In this document: positions 34,362 to 47,600 of the stretch, piece after piece | Numbering within the stretch: the stretch's first letter is position 1 | Layout: each line of letters opens with the position of its first letter | DNA from: Ehretia macrophylla | Taxonomy: Eukaryota; Streptophyta; Magnoliopsida; Boraginales; Ehretiaceae | Length of the DNA: 64,000 nucleotides | Assembly: GCA_037974665.1 (NCBI GenBank) | Contig: CM075782.1 | Coordinates: 46,795,351 to 46,859,350 of the forward strand | Direction: 5' to 3' | Notes under the pieces: model-generated | What the model was told of the DNA's origin: nothing | Database searches by the model: none | The model's input: the letters and a program-made list of their open reading frames with translations, nothing else | Program-made: the position numbers and the translations under genes

Positions 34362-37300
34362 ATGGAGGCACGCCCTGCTTTATCCGTTCAAAGATCAAGT
34401 ACAAGACAGCTTGGCAATTTTGGAGCATCAGGGGCTCTATCTTCTTCTTTACCTGTTCTTCCCACCACTCGTGAAGAGATATATCCCAAGTTGCCAGATT
34501 CCCAGCAGGTTTCCATGGAAAGGGAACCTATCCAACACCATCTAACTGGTCCTCAATTATCTTCTGACAGCGGGATTGTTGGTCCTTTATTTTCTTCATC
34601 TTCTGGATTTTCAAGTGATCTTCATTTTTCATCTTTTCCACCCCAACAAAACCATTCAAGACAAGCCCCATTCATTTCTCAATCCTTAAATAGTGGGACA
34701 TCAGCAATATCGTCACATTCTTGTCAGTCTTCTGTTCAACAATCCACCGAATCAAGTCATTATACTAAACAAAATAACAGCTCCTCTTGGTGCACAGATC
34801 CACTCCCTGAGTTTTTTGATTACCCAATAAATACCCCTGTGCAGAGCAATCAGCTAGAAAGTTGCAATGCAGGTGCCAGTTGTGTTCCGACTGACGATCC
34901 TGGTAAACAAAGTGAGTTTGAATGGGCTGACCACCTGATGACTGATGAAGATCCTTTGAGTTCTAGTTGGAGTGAGCTTCTTGCTGATCCCTATGTTGCA
35001 GATCCAGAGCTAAAGGTTCAGATGATTTCTTAGACGCAAATAAGTTTTTATGATACTTCTCTTCTTATTCGGACACTGGCGTTGTTCATTAACTACTTGT
35101 CTTTTATCAAAGAATTGCTAGACTAATTTTATTCATTTTCTTTGTCTGCTCTAGGTGCTGCAATATCAGTTGTCTAAAGAACCTACAAATTTCTATACAG
35201 AGCAGCCCCAAGTATCCCAGCAGCTTCCCGCTGTATCTGGGGAAACTTGTGCAGCTGCTACTCCAGCATCCTCTGGAAGCAGTGGTCCTGCAAAGCAACG
35301 AATGCGTTGGACACCGGAACTTCATGAAGCCTTTGTTGAGGCTGTCAACAAGCTTGGAGGAAGTGAAAGTAATTCGCTCTCATTCTTGTACTTTTTGGCA
35401 ACTGATCATGCTAACTAATTGATAGTGGGACTGCTTTTTAAACTTATATTTCGATTTACAGGAGCTACTCCCAAGGGTGTGTTGAAGCAAATGAAAGTCG
35501 AAGGTTTGACCATCTATCATGTAAAAAGCCACTTACAGGTATGTTCTCTTTCCTGATCTTGGTTCCCTTCAAAGCTGCTTATGTATAAATATGAACTGTT
35601 TTTGGGAAATGCAGAAATATCGAACTGCTAGATACAAACCTGAGTCATCCGAAGGTAGGCTTCAACTTCTTAATGATCTTCAATTATCATATTATTATTG
35701 CATATATATTTTGCTTCCTGTATTCCTTTTTTCTATTTGAGAACATGTATGAGTCTCATATCTGATGCTCAAGTCATTTATATGTCCAAAGCTATACCTA
35801 TAATCGTAATGTTGATTTGCTTGCTAGATATGAAAGAGGTGAAGTTTTACTTTCTGAAAGCCAGTGATATCATAGAGTAACTTATCAAAATGGTGACTTC
35901 AAGACATGTGTAAGAGGTTTCCTTTTCATCATGGGTGACTGCAGAAATCTTTCTCAGGCTTTATTCCCAGCTAAAGGATTACAAACTTCAATTGGGAACT
36001 GAATTTTTATAATTTATCACTTGTTTGTTGCTCTCAGTCACTTGCATAACATTTTGCTGCGAATCAATGTGGAGTAGATGCTGAAATTGTATTAGATCGC
36101 TAATACATGTTTTTCCTAGTGAAAGATATTATATACTCCTTTGTCAGTGAATCCTAATATTTACTGTTAAATTTTGACTTCTAATACGGTTAGTTCCTTG
36201 TGTATGACAATCTACCCAGTCTTAGAGCTCCAATATAACAAACAGTTAAGATTTCTCACCATATGTTCCTTCAGACTCTGATATCTCGCTCTCTTGTTAT
36301 ATATATGTGGTTGATAATGGAAATGCATTAATATAACATGCTCTGGGCATACAGACTGTGATTGTCTTAATCTATGAAATTTTTACATCACCTAATGGAA
36401 AGGACTGTTTGGTTTTGCAGGGACTTCTGATAAGAAAACAACGTCAATTGATGACTTGTCTTCTCTCGACTTGAAAACGTAAGTCCAATCTATGATTGTG
36501 TCTTGGGTACTCAATTAGGAGTTAATGTGCATCATTTGAGTATCTATCACACTTTCTTCTTTGTGTGCTGGTTGATTGAATGATTTCTCGCTCTCTTTAT
36601 GCTCTTGCTTCTGTCCTCTCTGCGTTGGAGTCTAAGGAATAGAGCATGTGGGAGGAAACCACTGAATATCCATGAGCAAGCGTCTGAAACCAAACTCTTT
36701 CGTCCCTCTCTACTCCATTCATGTCATGAAAATGTTTTGAGTCTGAGTGGAAGATCTGTTACTGCCTGGGGTAGTTATTGGTTTTGTATTTTTGCAAAGT
36801 CACGAGATTATTGATTTAATATAGCGATTCGTTCTCCATCCTAAATATCAAAGTTGAGCTAGTTTGTTTCCTGGATTTTCTGTTAAGGTTGAAGATATAT
36901 ATGGTGTCATTCTCCGTTCATTTCCTCTCTTCGTCGGATGCATGCGTCACCAAGGAGGATTCCTTCCTAATCTCATCACCGTACCTGGTCTGCCTCATTG
37001 CATCTAGTTCCCTCACGACCTGATTACACATTGGCCTATCCTTAGACAACTAATATAGTATCTCTAATTGACTTATAAATTAGCCTGGCTAACTGTTTTT
37101 CCAGAACTCTGAGGACACTAGTAGAGAAACTTTTTTAACCTGGTGCTGAATTCTTGCAACACGTGGAAATATTATGTGCCTTTTTATTGAAAACCCGAAA
37201 CTTTAAACAGGATTGATAAGCAAGTTGCCAAATGCTAGAATTTATTCCATTTTTGTCCTTGTATCAATTCACTTGTACGATTTGGATATTGTTCTCAGTA

Positions 37301-38734
37301 GAAAAATGACATCGTAGGATGATAACTATAAGAAAGAGCTTTTAGGGAATATGGTTCAGATTCTTCTCTTTTCCGTGAGCTATTTTTGATTGGCCCCAAG
37401 GGAGGTAGGGGAAGCAGCTGCAAATTTCTGCTAGACCGACTCCCGTGGAAAAAAAAAAATGGTGAATATGGATGTGTCAAACGCAGTGCAATTGTTAGAC
37501 ATTCACAGATCATATGGCTTGTGGAGTGCAGCATGGAGAGAACTTGTGATTTTTATGTACACTACAGTATATATGGTTTTTGTAATATCGATCTTTTTAA
37601 GTAATAACCTAGAGAGAATGAAGGATTATAGAGGCATAATTTGCTCAGAAATTCCAGATTACATATTCTTGGCCACAGCACAGGTGTACAACAAGTTTAG
37701 AATGGCACGGTCGAGCTTCTTTTTCTTGTTATAGCTTGTGACACACATATACATATGTTGCTGACACATTAGTGTTACAGGGGTATTGAGATCACTGAAG
37801 CATTGCGCTTACAGATGGAGGTTCAGAAGCGGCTGCATGAACAACTTGAGGTATAAGTACTTGTTTATATTGCAATATGTTTCAGCTTGATGATTTTTCG
37901 TGGCCTTTTGGGCAGGTAAAGAAGTGTTTCTCTAGCTAAGGAGGAAAAAGAATCATTGGTTTAGACGCTAATAATTTGCTAGTTTAACTTAGATTTCACA
38001 GCTGTTTTCCCTTCAAATATCTTATGTTTAGGCTTATTGCGGCAAGTTGCATTTCTGTGAAAGCCATAAATACTGCAGAAAATGAGGAACAGACCCTAAA
38101 TTCATACAAAATGAACGTGTGTTTTCCCTTCTATGTGCTTATTGCTTAACAATTGTCTTTCTTTGTTGTCATCTCACAACTTGATCAATATTTGATCCCT
38201 ATCACTTTCGTGGCACCTTGCTTAATTTTAAGCCTAAAATGTCCCTGTAGATACTTATGCAATACCTGAAACTAAATAGAGAATAAATTAAAGCCGTTGA
38301 GGTAACAAATGGAACAATTTGCCAAGGTCTTCCCCCAGCTATTAGCTAATAGTCTTTGGTTCATCTTGCCGCAGATCCAAAGGAATCTACAGCTGCGGAT
38401 AGAGGAACAAGGGCGACATCTCCAGATGATGTTTGAGAAGCAGTACAAGTCAGGTATTGACTTAACAAAGGGCTCATCATCCACCAATGAGAACCCTGCC
38501 GCGCAGCCAACAGATGCTGTCCCAGATTGCCCTGCCAAAGATAATAATGAAGTTCCAAACTCAGATCATCAGAAAAAAGATGACGTTGCTAATGCAGCCA
38601 CAGCATCTTTAGAAAATAAAGAAGTAGGAGAGAAGCAAAAGGCATCCGAAACTGAAACTCTTCAAGCTTGTGAGGGAAGTGCAGCTGGCACATCAGATCC
38701 GCCACCTTCAAAGCGTGCCAAAATGGACGAATAG
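34362..38734 (+). CDS. PHR1: PHR1-like MYB-CC transcription factor, 490 aa
   Basis: Seven coding exons: 34362-35015, 35155-35368, 35462-35538, 35615-35654, 36421-36478, 37781-37850 and 38375-38734. Phases agree and sum to 491 codons. A leader exon ends at about 32429. The N-terminal 220 residues are Ser/Gln-rich, with an acidic EFEWADHLM stretch. The GARP/MYB domain ([55 protein letters not shown]) lies at about residues 260-315. The MYB-CC coiled coil ([33 protein letters not shown]) follows at about 350-385. The C-terminal part is Lys/Glu-rich and ends [11 protein letters not shown]1-type proteins bind P1BS (GNATATNC) sites and drive phosphate-starvation genes; SPX proteins restrain them. 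A PHL paralogue is the alternative. Confidence 0.92.
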
Positions 38735-40512
38735 GCCTACATCTCTTACCAAATCGTTGTAGGCCTGACGTGTTGATTTTAAATCATGGAACATCAATTA
38801 TTAGGACAGGTTGAGCTCGATAATGAGTTCAGTACTTATCGCATCCTTTCTCTAGAGATCTCTTATCTGAAGTACAAGTATCTTCTGCTCTACTTGGTTT
38901 TACTCAAGACGATAGTTTTAAGGCTTTTAATACCATTTTTCGGCCTCTTTAATGGTTTCTTACCAGGTTGGAGCCAACTCTTAAGCTGGGAAGTTATGTT
39001 AGTCTTTAATGTTTCTCAACCCCATGATTGTATAAGTTGAATTGCTTGAACTGTGCCTGCATAAGCACATCCTTGTTTCTTTCTTGAGACTAAAGATATT
39101 TAGCTGCTGTACTGTTATGTTAGATGAGAAAGATTTTTCAAGCTGAACTGTTTTATAGTTGATAGTTGTGAGAATTAGTAGAAGCAACTGTTTGCTTTGT
39201 GGTCATTTTGGATATATTGATATAGTGCAATAAACATTTGCCATCAACTTTCAAAGTTTTTAGAAATCCCTCCACTGCTGCAGATAATATTTCCCCATCT
39301 CTTTGCTCCTTTTGTCCAAGTCAAGATCATATCGGATTCGTCCTAAAGTTACAAAGTTCATAGTTTGTCTTGATGCATACTATAGGGCAGTCAATGGCCT
39401 TTTTTTTTTAGTGATAGAAAATTTTTCTTGAAAAGCCTTTTGGATTTACACCAAGAGTGTCAAAATCTTGGGATACACAACCTCGCCTTAATGGAGGCAT
39501 GGTCAAGGTTAATTAGGAGTAAGACCTAGTCACTAGAACTAACCTGAAGGCAATTAGTTTCTTAACTGACTCGAACTCGAGATTGTAAATTTTAAGCGTT
39601 TAATTAGTAAGGTAACCTTTCGAAATTGAGATTTTCAATGAAACAGGGATTGTTGGTTGTATGTCAATTCTTGTAGAGGCTCAAGGAGAAAGCAACTGTC
39701 ACTTAGTTTACCAAATAAGAAAGGATTATATGTTACCATCACTATTGTTGAGAGGGCACTATTATGCGATGTTAATATTAATTCCTTTGCCAAAATATCT
39801 TTGTTGCTGATTTTGACTTCACTTTTTTTAAGCAACTTTGATGAAATTGTAAGCCCATTTTTCTCGTATTCATCTTGAAACAAATCTTTCATGACTTCCA
39901 CATTATCTTATGAATCCAACTATTACAAGTCGAGGACAAAAGATTCATAAGAAAACAAAAAATGAAGAATTTTCAATTTCGATTGGCTGGAAAGAGTAGA
40001 ACTGTGTTGCGATAATAAATTTCACTATTAGATTTTAATGATTATTCAAAATTTTAAAATAGTTCTGATCTTCTAATAACAATTTATGATTTTTATCATA
40101 AGTGTTCAAAGTAGTCCCTATTATCATCTTTCTATTACAACACGATAAAAAATGTCTAAATAACTATTCACGTGCCTTTTGTTGTGGAATAAATTCAAAA
40201 TTCAAGTAATTTTTTGATCTTACGTAAATTTGACAGAAAGATAATGGGAGGACCAAATTAAAATTTGGAAGACTTCCGAAACTGATAAGAGTAAAATAGT
40301 CGACCGATAAGATTCACACACGTGGTATTATATTTGCTGGACCTGAGCCCAGCTTGGCAGTAGAGATGGACTCAGATTATAGCCAGAACTTTGTTAAGGA
40401 GCCTGTCAATGTAAACCATGCCGACTTGAGATGGGCATAGCAAAGCAAACACAGTACCTTCATCAGATTAAGTATGGCCTCTTAGTATTTAATGCGTCCC
40501 ATATTTGTATTA
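38735..40512. other. 3' UTR of PHR-like gene and intergenic DNA
   Basis: Immediately after the stop is a short hairpin (AGGCCTAC ... GTAGGCCT, 38733-38765). The rest shows no gene or clear repeat. Confidence 0.5.
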
Positions 40513-40847
40513 GGGCATCTTTAATAGAGTCTTCAAATATAAATTTTTTTTAATTTAGGTATTTTTAGAAACTCCAGTCTCTAAAAATAGGACTATTCAT
40601 GACAAAAATACGTAAAGTCCACCACTTTTGGCTTAAAAGATGCTAAAATAGAGATCCAGTCTTCATTTTCTTTCACAAATTTATTGAAAAAAATAGAGAC
40701 TGAGTCTTTATATTGGCATCTTTTAAATTAAAAATAGTGGACTCTATGTACTTTTATCATAAATAGTGTTATTTTTAGAAACTAAAATCTTTAAAAATAT
40801 TCAAATTAAAAAAATTTTATATTTTAGATACTCTATTAAGAATAGCC
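40513..40847. mobile_element. Tourist-like MITE (PIF/Harbinger)
   Basis: 335 bp flanked by TTA on both sides (40510-40512 and 40848-40850), the target duplication of PIF/Harbinger elements. Starts GGGCATCTTTAATAGAGTC; the reverse complement of its end is GGCTATTCTTAATAGAGTA. The two halves are extended imperfect inverted repeats with shared TTTTTAGAAACT phrases, so the whole element can fold back. It lies about 0.8 kb upstream of the CESA4 ATG. Confidence 0.75.
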
Positions 40848-41490
40848 TTAAAAAAGTGGCGAGTAAAGCCAGAAAACCATTCACTCACCGTGGGACCAAG
40901 AGATTCTAAATAAATAACCTGATGGGCACTAGTACTTCCTCACTAGGGTAACTTATATTCATACACGTATACATACCTTTTCTCTTTCTTTATCTCTCAA
41001 ACCCTCTTTTATTTTTTTAGATTTAAGTAATCTAACTTAAATGTCAGAACTTATCCCATGAAATTAATCCCTTTTTTCTCTTATAGATCAATGCATCCAG
41101 CTTGAATTCTACTTTAACAATAATATTTTGAAAATTAACTTAAAAATTTATAAACATAAAACACTAACTTGAAAATTCGATTAAATATCGAAAAAGACTC
41201 GTTGAAATTTGCCTGACAGTGGCAAACCAGCATAGTTTAAGCATGTCTAGGGGCTGGCCAACCGTTAGTTTCCAACTTTAGACACCTTTGGGTCGAAGAA
41301 TAATGTATAAAAGTACCTATAAAGTTGCCACGGATCTTTTGACTAGTGATATGGTTCTTATTTTAAATGTGATAGGTCCCAAGATGTTAAAATACCTGTA
41401 AAGTTCGAAAAGGAACAAGCTAACTATCGTCCCTGCAATACCGATCATAATAACGTCTCTTGCAATCAAACCTACGACCCTCCAACTATC

Positions 41491-41498
41491 AGTTGGTA
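41491..41498. promoter_or_regulatory. Candidate MYB46-class (SMRE/M46RE) site of CESA4
   Basis: AGTTGGTA (reverse complement TACCAACT) fits the published secondary-wall MYB element ACC(A/T)A(A/C)(T/C) and lies about 150 bp before the CESA4 ATG. MYB46/MYB83 are known to activate secondary-wall CESA genes. A seven-base motif can occur by chance. A CT-rich leader follows at 41520-41547. Confidence 0.4.
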
Positions 41499-41644
41499 GA
41501 GTCTTAACATGGACAACATACATCTCTCTCTCATCTCTCTCTCTCTAAAACCAAACATAACCATCACCATTAAATCCTTAAAACCCCCCTTCAACTCTTC
41601 ACCATTTCCACGCATTTCAAATCTCTCTTCTTCTCTTGCTCGCC

Positions 41645-44600
41645 ATGGCATCCAACCCCATGGCTGGCTTGTTCACTGGTTCTTCTCATGGCCGTGACGA
41701 TCTTCGTGTCGTGCATGGTGTCGATCATGAGGTGATTAATAATTCTTTTGCATGATTAATTTTTGTGTAAAGATTTCAAAGTTAGCACTGCCAACAAAAC
41801 AAGTGTCTCGTCTTGTTTCTTGATATTCTTATACGTGTTGGACGTGTTTTTATTTTTTTGTTTTTGGTGCAGCAACGCGCTCCAACGTATGATCATCAGT
41901 CTAGTAAGAAGATATGTCGAGTTTGTGGAGATGAGATTGGATTGAAGGAGAATGGTGAGGTGTTTGTGGCTTGTCATGAGTGTGGATTTCCAGTTTGCAG
42001 GCCTTGTTATGAGTATGAGAGAAGTGAAGGCAACCAGTGCTGTCCTCAGTGCCATGTTCGCTATAAGCGCCATAAAGGTTATTTCATCACTACTTTATCC
42101 GTTTACTTTTTTAATATTTTCTATATGATAAGCTTTTTATTATATACATGAGATATGTGACATTTAATACGGATAAACGAGTTGTATAAAACATTACGAT
42201 TGTAAATCTTCAAAATGGCCATACTAACATTAAAAGACTTGCATGTGCAGGATCTCCTAGAATTGAAGGGGATGATGAAGACACTTTTGATCATGATGAC
42301 TTTGAGGATGAGTTTCAGATCAAGAATCATCATGACAATCCAGATCATCAACCTTCGGTAAGTCAATATAAATAGACCATTTTTTTTTTTCAATCTACAA
42401 TGGAGACTGAACTCATAATTCGAGTTTAAAATCTCTTATTACATAGGTCACCATTTGTTTTTGCATCTCCCACCTTTTACCCATTCTATGCAAGAGGACA
42501 AAACATGGCCACCTAAAAACTAGCAAAAAAATTTCTGCAAAATTTTATCGAAATTACACGTTAGAGTTTAATCTAATGATGTCCTATAAAAATTATAAAA
42601 ATGTGACTCCCTATTCCTAATATTTACCAACACGAGATCTTTTGCGTATTCTTATAAAACATAGGAGAATAATTATATTACTATGATATCTTGAGATTTA
42701 GTGTGCAATTTCGGTGAAATACAACGAATTCTTTTGTAATTTACCCTTTATTGAAAATAAAATGGAGAAGTCTTTTTACTTGGAAGAATGAAAAAATTAA
42801 AGAAAATAAGATGGGCAATCCAAATCACAATTTACATGATGTTTTAATTTGCACATCAACTAACAATTAATTAACATTTCTCAAGTCCACAATTGTCTTC
42901 AAAAGTGTTAGTGTTAGTGTTAGATAGTAGTGACTTTTACAAATTGTGGTGCCTAATTAAATAGAAACAGTAGACAGCTGAGTGCAATTGGAACCATTTC
43001 ATATTAGTCATAATGACATTACTACAATATTAGTCATAATGACATTACTACAATATTTTATTTCTTTTGTAATAGTCGAATTAAATGATAAGAGAACTGT
43101 TAAGCTGTCGTCTTGTTGCAGCTTTTTTTTTTTTTAACTAAAACTATTTGCAAAGATTAAAAATTCTTTTATCACTTTTTGTTAATAATTATTCATGAGA
43201 TTATATTTTATCAACGATTTTAATATTATGAGTTAATTGCAACAATTTTTACACCTTTGATTATTATATATAAAAAAACGCTGCAATTGAAATTTTACAA
43301 CGAGAGCATATGTAATATATAATTAAAAGTATTTGCAAAGATTTTTAACCTTTTTGCAATAATTTAAATCGTTGTAATGGATTAATGATGTAACAGTGCA
43401 TTGAAACCAAAATTGTCTTTGGCAGGAGAATGGAGACTATAAACAGCAGCATTCACATACCAATGGTGCTGCTATTCCTTCAGTACCAGGAAGTGGTAAG
43501 CAAATCCTGACCATTTCCCCACGAGCTCTAGCTGATCAATATTATAAAACATTTCATTGCAAAATTGATTGCCTTCTCAATATAAACTATATGTGCAGTT
43601 GCAGGTAAGGATCTTGAAGATGAAAAAGAGACTTTTAGCAATGCAGAATGGAAAGAGAGAGTTGAGAAATGGAAAACCAGGCAAGAAAAGAGAGGTCTTG
43701 TCACCAAATTCGATGATGGAGGCAATGATCAAGATGATGATGATGAGTTTCTGTAAGATTTCATTCATGAAAGTTGTTATTCTCAATCAACATATCATTC
43801 ATATATGCACCATTAATGGAGAAAAGTTGATTGATAATACATTATACTCATTACACTTGATCATATGAAATCTATTCAAACCCAGACTGTTAAGATAATG
43901 TTAATGTAGTTATGTAGATATCAGATGCTCGAGCAGGCATTAACCTGCTCGAGCAAGTACAGAGCTGATGCTTTCTGCCATTTAGATGCTCAAGCAGTTA
44001 ATACTTGTTCAAGTAGGTTTAGAAAATGCTCGAGCAGGATTAATACTTGCGCGAGCAAGCTCAGAAGTTGTTGCTCTGCCGTTCAGATTCTTAAGTAGGT
44101 TAATACTTGCTCAAGCAGGTATTAACTGCTTGAGCATCTGAATGGGAAGAGCATCAACTCTCTACCTGCTCAAGCATCTGATATCTACATAACTAAATAA
44201 ACATCTGGTCCTGACTGTCGCCCCCACTCCATGTTAGAGAAGTGGACGTCCGTTAGTTGTTTGGAAGAATAACTCTTGATCATATTCTTTATGCTGACAT
44301 TACTTCATATTTTTCACTTCAGTATGGCTGAAGCTAGGCAACCCCTATGGCGAAAGGTTCCAATTTCATCAAGCTTGATCAGTCCATATCGCATTGTCAT
44401 TGTCCTCAGGCTTATCATTCTAGGCTTTTTCTTCCATTTTCGAATATTAACCCCGGCCAAGGATGCTTACCCTTTATGGCTCATCTCTGTCATCTGTGAA
44501 ATATGGTTTGGCATGTCCTGGATTCTTGATCAGTTCCCAAAATGGTGCCCAATCACGCGCGAAACTTACTTGGATCGCCTCACCCTGAGATTTGAGCGCG

Positions 44601-47600
44601 ATGGTGAGCCAAACCGTTTAGCTCCGGTTGATGTGTTTGTAAGTACTGTTGATCCTCTGAAGGAACCCCCTATCATCACTGCCAACACGGTTCTGTCAAT
44701 CTTGGCTGTTGATTACCCTGTTGATAAAGTGAGTTGCTATGTATCGGACGATGGTGCATCGATGCTTCTGTTCGATACATTGTCAGAAACTGCTGAATTT
44801 GCAAGGAGGTGGGTGCCATTTTGCAAGAAATACAGCATTGAGCCAAGAACTCCTGAGTTCTACTTCTCTGAGAAGATTGATTATCTGAAAGATAAGGTGC
44901 AGCCCACCTTTGTCAAGGATCGCAGAGCCATGAAGGTAAAAGCAGAAAAATGTTGCACAGAAGTGCACTTTATATATTACTCGTGGAGAATACACATATA
45001 TAGTGTACAATCTGCTAATTTTGTTCTGATCAATCTGAAATAATCACCTTACTGTTATGTCTTATGGTGCAAATTAGTATCGGGCTTAGGACTAAAATTA
45101 AAGAATGGTTGGGAATCTGAACAGGATTCTTTTTTGATTTATGACTAATCATTCCCATAGAATGGACCAGCCTACAAGAACAAAACAGTCCCTCCGTAAT
45201 CAGTCATTCATAATATCTGCTTGTCTAGGGTTGAGCCTTGGGATTTGACGTTACAGTTGCCCGTGATAGTGTAGTGATTCTATCCCTCATTTTTTGGCCT
45301 AAAAAGATAGCAACATGTAACTTTTCTTGATTCCTATGGTATATGTACAGGACTTGGATCCCTAAAAACATATACCATTATAAGATCGATCTAATAGTTG
45401 TGAATTGTTCATATTATTATGTCAGTAAATATATCATCAATTCATTATTGTTGAATCTTCCTTGTAATATTATAAGGTTAGTGTTCTTTGAAATTTGAGA
45501 ATGTTAAATGCAAGTTTCTCTTGTTTATGCAGAGGGAATATGAAGAGTTTAAAGTTAAAATCAATTCATTAGTGGCAAAGGCTCAGAAGAAGCCTGAAGA
45601 GGGATGGGTTATGCAAGATGGGACTCCATGGCCAGGGAATAACACAAGAGACCATCCTGGCATGATTCAGGTTCGTTGATATACTAGATTTGGATTCTCT
45701 CCTAAATACTATTGTCTTCGTTTGATTAGGAGTTGAAATTCTAATCATTCATCCCATATTGAATGGTTGAGATTGATAGAGAAGAAAACTTAGTGGCATT
45801 TGATGATGTATATCCCTCGAATCTATATCACCCAAATTTCACCTTTCTTGGCATCCTTATGTTAAGTATTACATGTAAATGAAACTCGTTTATTTGATGC
45901 CTTGACTTATGATATATAAGAGAGGGAGATTGGTACTGCTGATGTATATCACCCGAACTTGTATCACCCAAACTTCACCTTTTATTTTACATCATATGTG
46001 TCAAGTGTTACATGTAAATGAGACACGTTTGCATGATGGGTATATTTGACACATAAGAAGTGAAGAAAATGTGACATATAACAAGACATGTTAATGGAAT
46101 GCTAAATAGGTTTACCTGGGAAGCGAGGGGGCACTTGATGTAGAAGGCAAGGAGCTACCTCGGCTTGTCTATGTTTCTCGTGAGAAACGACCAGGCTATC
46201 AACATCACAAGAAAGCTGGTGCTATGAATGCCTTGGTAAGTATTTACTTACCCACTTTTAACTACTATGACATTAACAGAGTTAGATTCCCTCGTAATGT
46301 TATAACGTGAAATTGACGTTTGTATCTTCAATGTGATCATTCAGGTTCGAGTGTCTGCTGTGCTCACCAATGCACCCTTCATGTTGAACTTGGATTGTGA
46401 TCACTACATTAACAACAGCAAGGCTGTTAGAGAAGCCATGTGCTTTCTAATGGATCCTCAAGTTGGAAAGAAGCTCTGCTATGTCCAGTTTCCACAGAGA
46501 TTTGATGGTATTGATCGTCACGATAGATATGCCAATCGTAACGTGGTGTTCTTTGATGTAAGTTGCACTATTTCATTTCATTTCTTGGGATAAATTACAA
46601 AAAAAAATCATGTTTTGTCAAAATTGCATGTTAATTCCAGTGTTTTACCATAATAGTTCAATAGAATCTACAGAACTAACATGGACACAAGGAAAGTGAG
46701 TCACATTCTTATAGATTATAGGGGTCATTATACGATTTCAATATACAAGGTCTTACGTCTTCAATAACACGGTAAAAATTTTTACACTTCACCCTCTTTT
46801 CATGCCAACTAAACATGCACATAAGAGGGAATAAATTGTTGAGAAAAATGGGTGGTGCATAGCAACGCTCGTTTAAACCCCTCGAGTCTGTTCTTATGTA
46901 TTACAACAGTGTAAAATTTATTGGGTTAATTCTACTTTATGTAACAGATCAACATGAAAGGGCTAGATGGCCTCCAAGGACCTGTATATGTTGGCACAGG
47001 CTGTGTCTTCAATAGGCCGGCATTGTATGGCTATGATCCACCGGCATCCGAGAAGCGGCCGAAGATGACCTGTGACTGCTGGCCAAGGTGGTGCTGTTGC
47101 TGCTGTGGTGGTTCAAGAAAACCGAAATCCAAGTCCAAGAAGAAGGGGCTTAAGGCTTTGTTTGGCATCGGAGGATTGTATTCAAAGAAGAAGAAGATGA
47201 TGGGGAAGAACTACTCAAGAAAATCATCATCTGCACCACTCTTTGATCTTGAAGAGATTGAAGAAGGCCTTGAAGGGTACGATGAGCTTGAGAAGTCATC
47301 TCTCATGTCCCAGAAGAACTTCGAAAAACGGTTTGGACAGTCTCCTGTTTTCATTGCTTCTACTCTCATGGAAGATGGTGGCCTTCCTGAAGGGACTAAT
47401 TCGACATCACTTATCAAAGAAGCCATTCATGTTATCAGTTGTGGATACGAGGAGAAAACTGAGTGGGGCAAAGAGGTAAGTAGCAAGTACCATCCAGTTT
47501 ATAGTATCTTTAACACGCTCCTCACGTGCAGATATCATAATTGAATGGTAGCGACTTATTTAAGAAACTAGCCGAGCTAGGCTCAGTCAAGCAATTCCAG

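Noticed and set aside
38733-38765. 8-bp hairpin right after the PHR-like stop codon
   Set aside because: Too short and isolated to claim a regulatory role.
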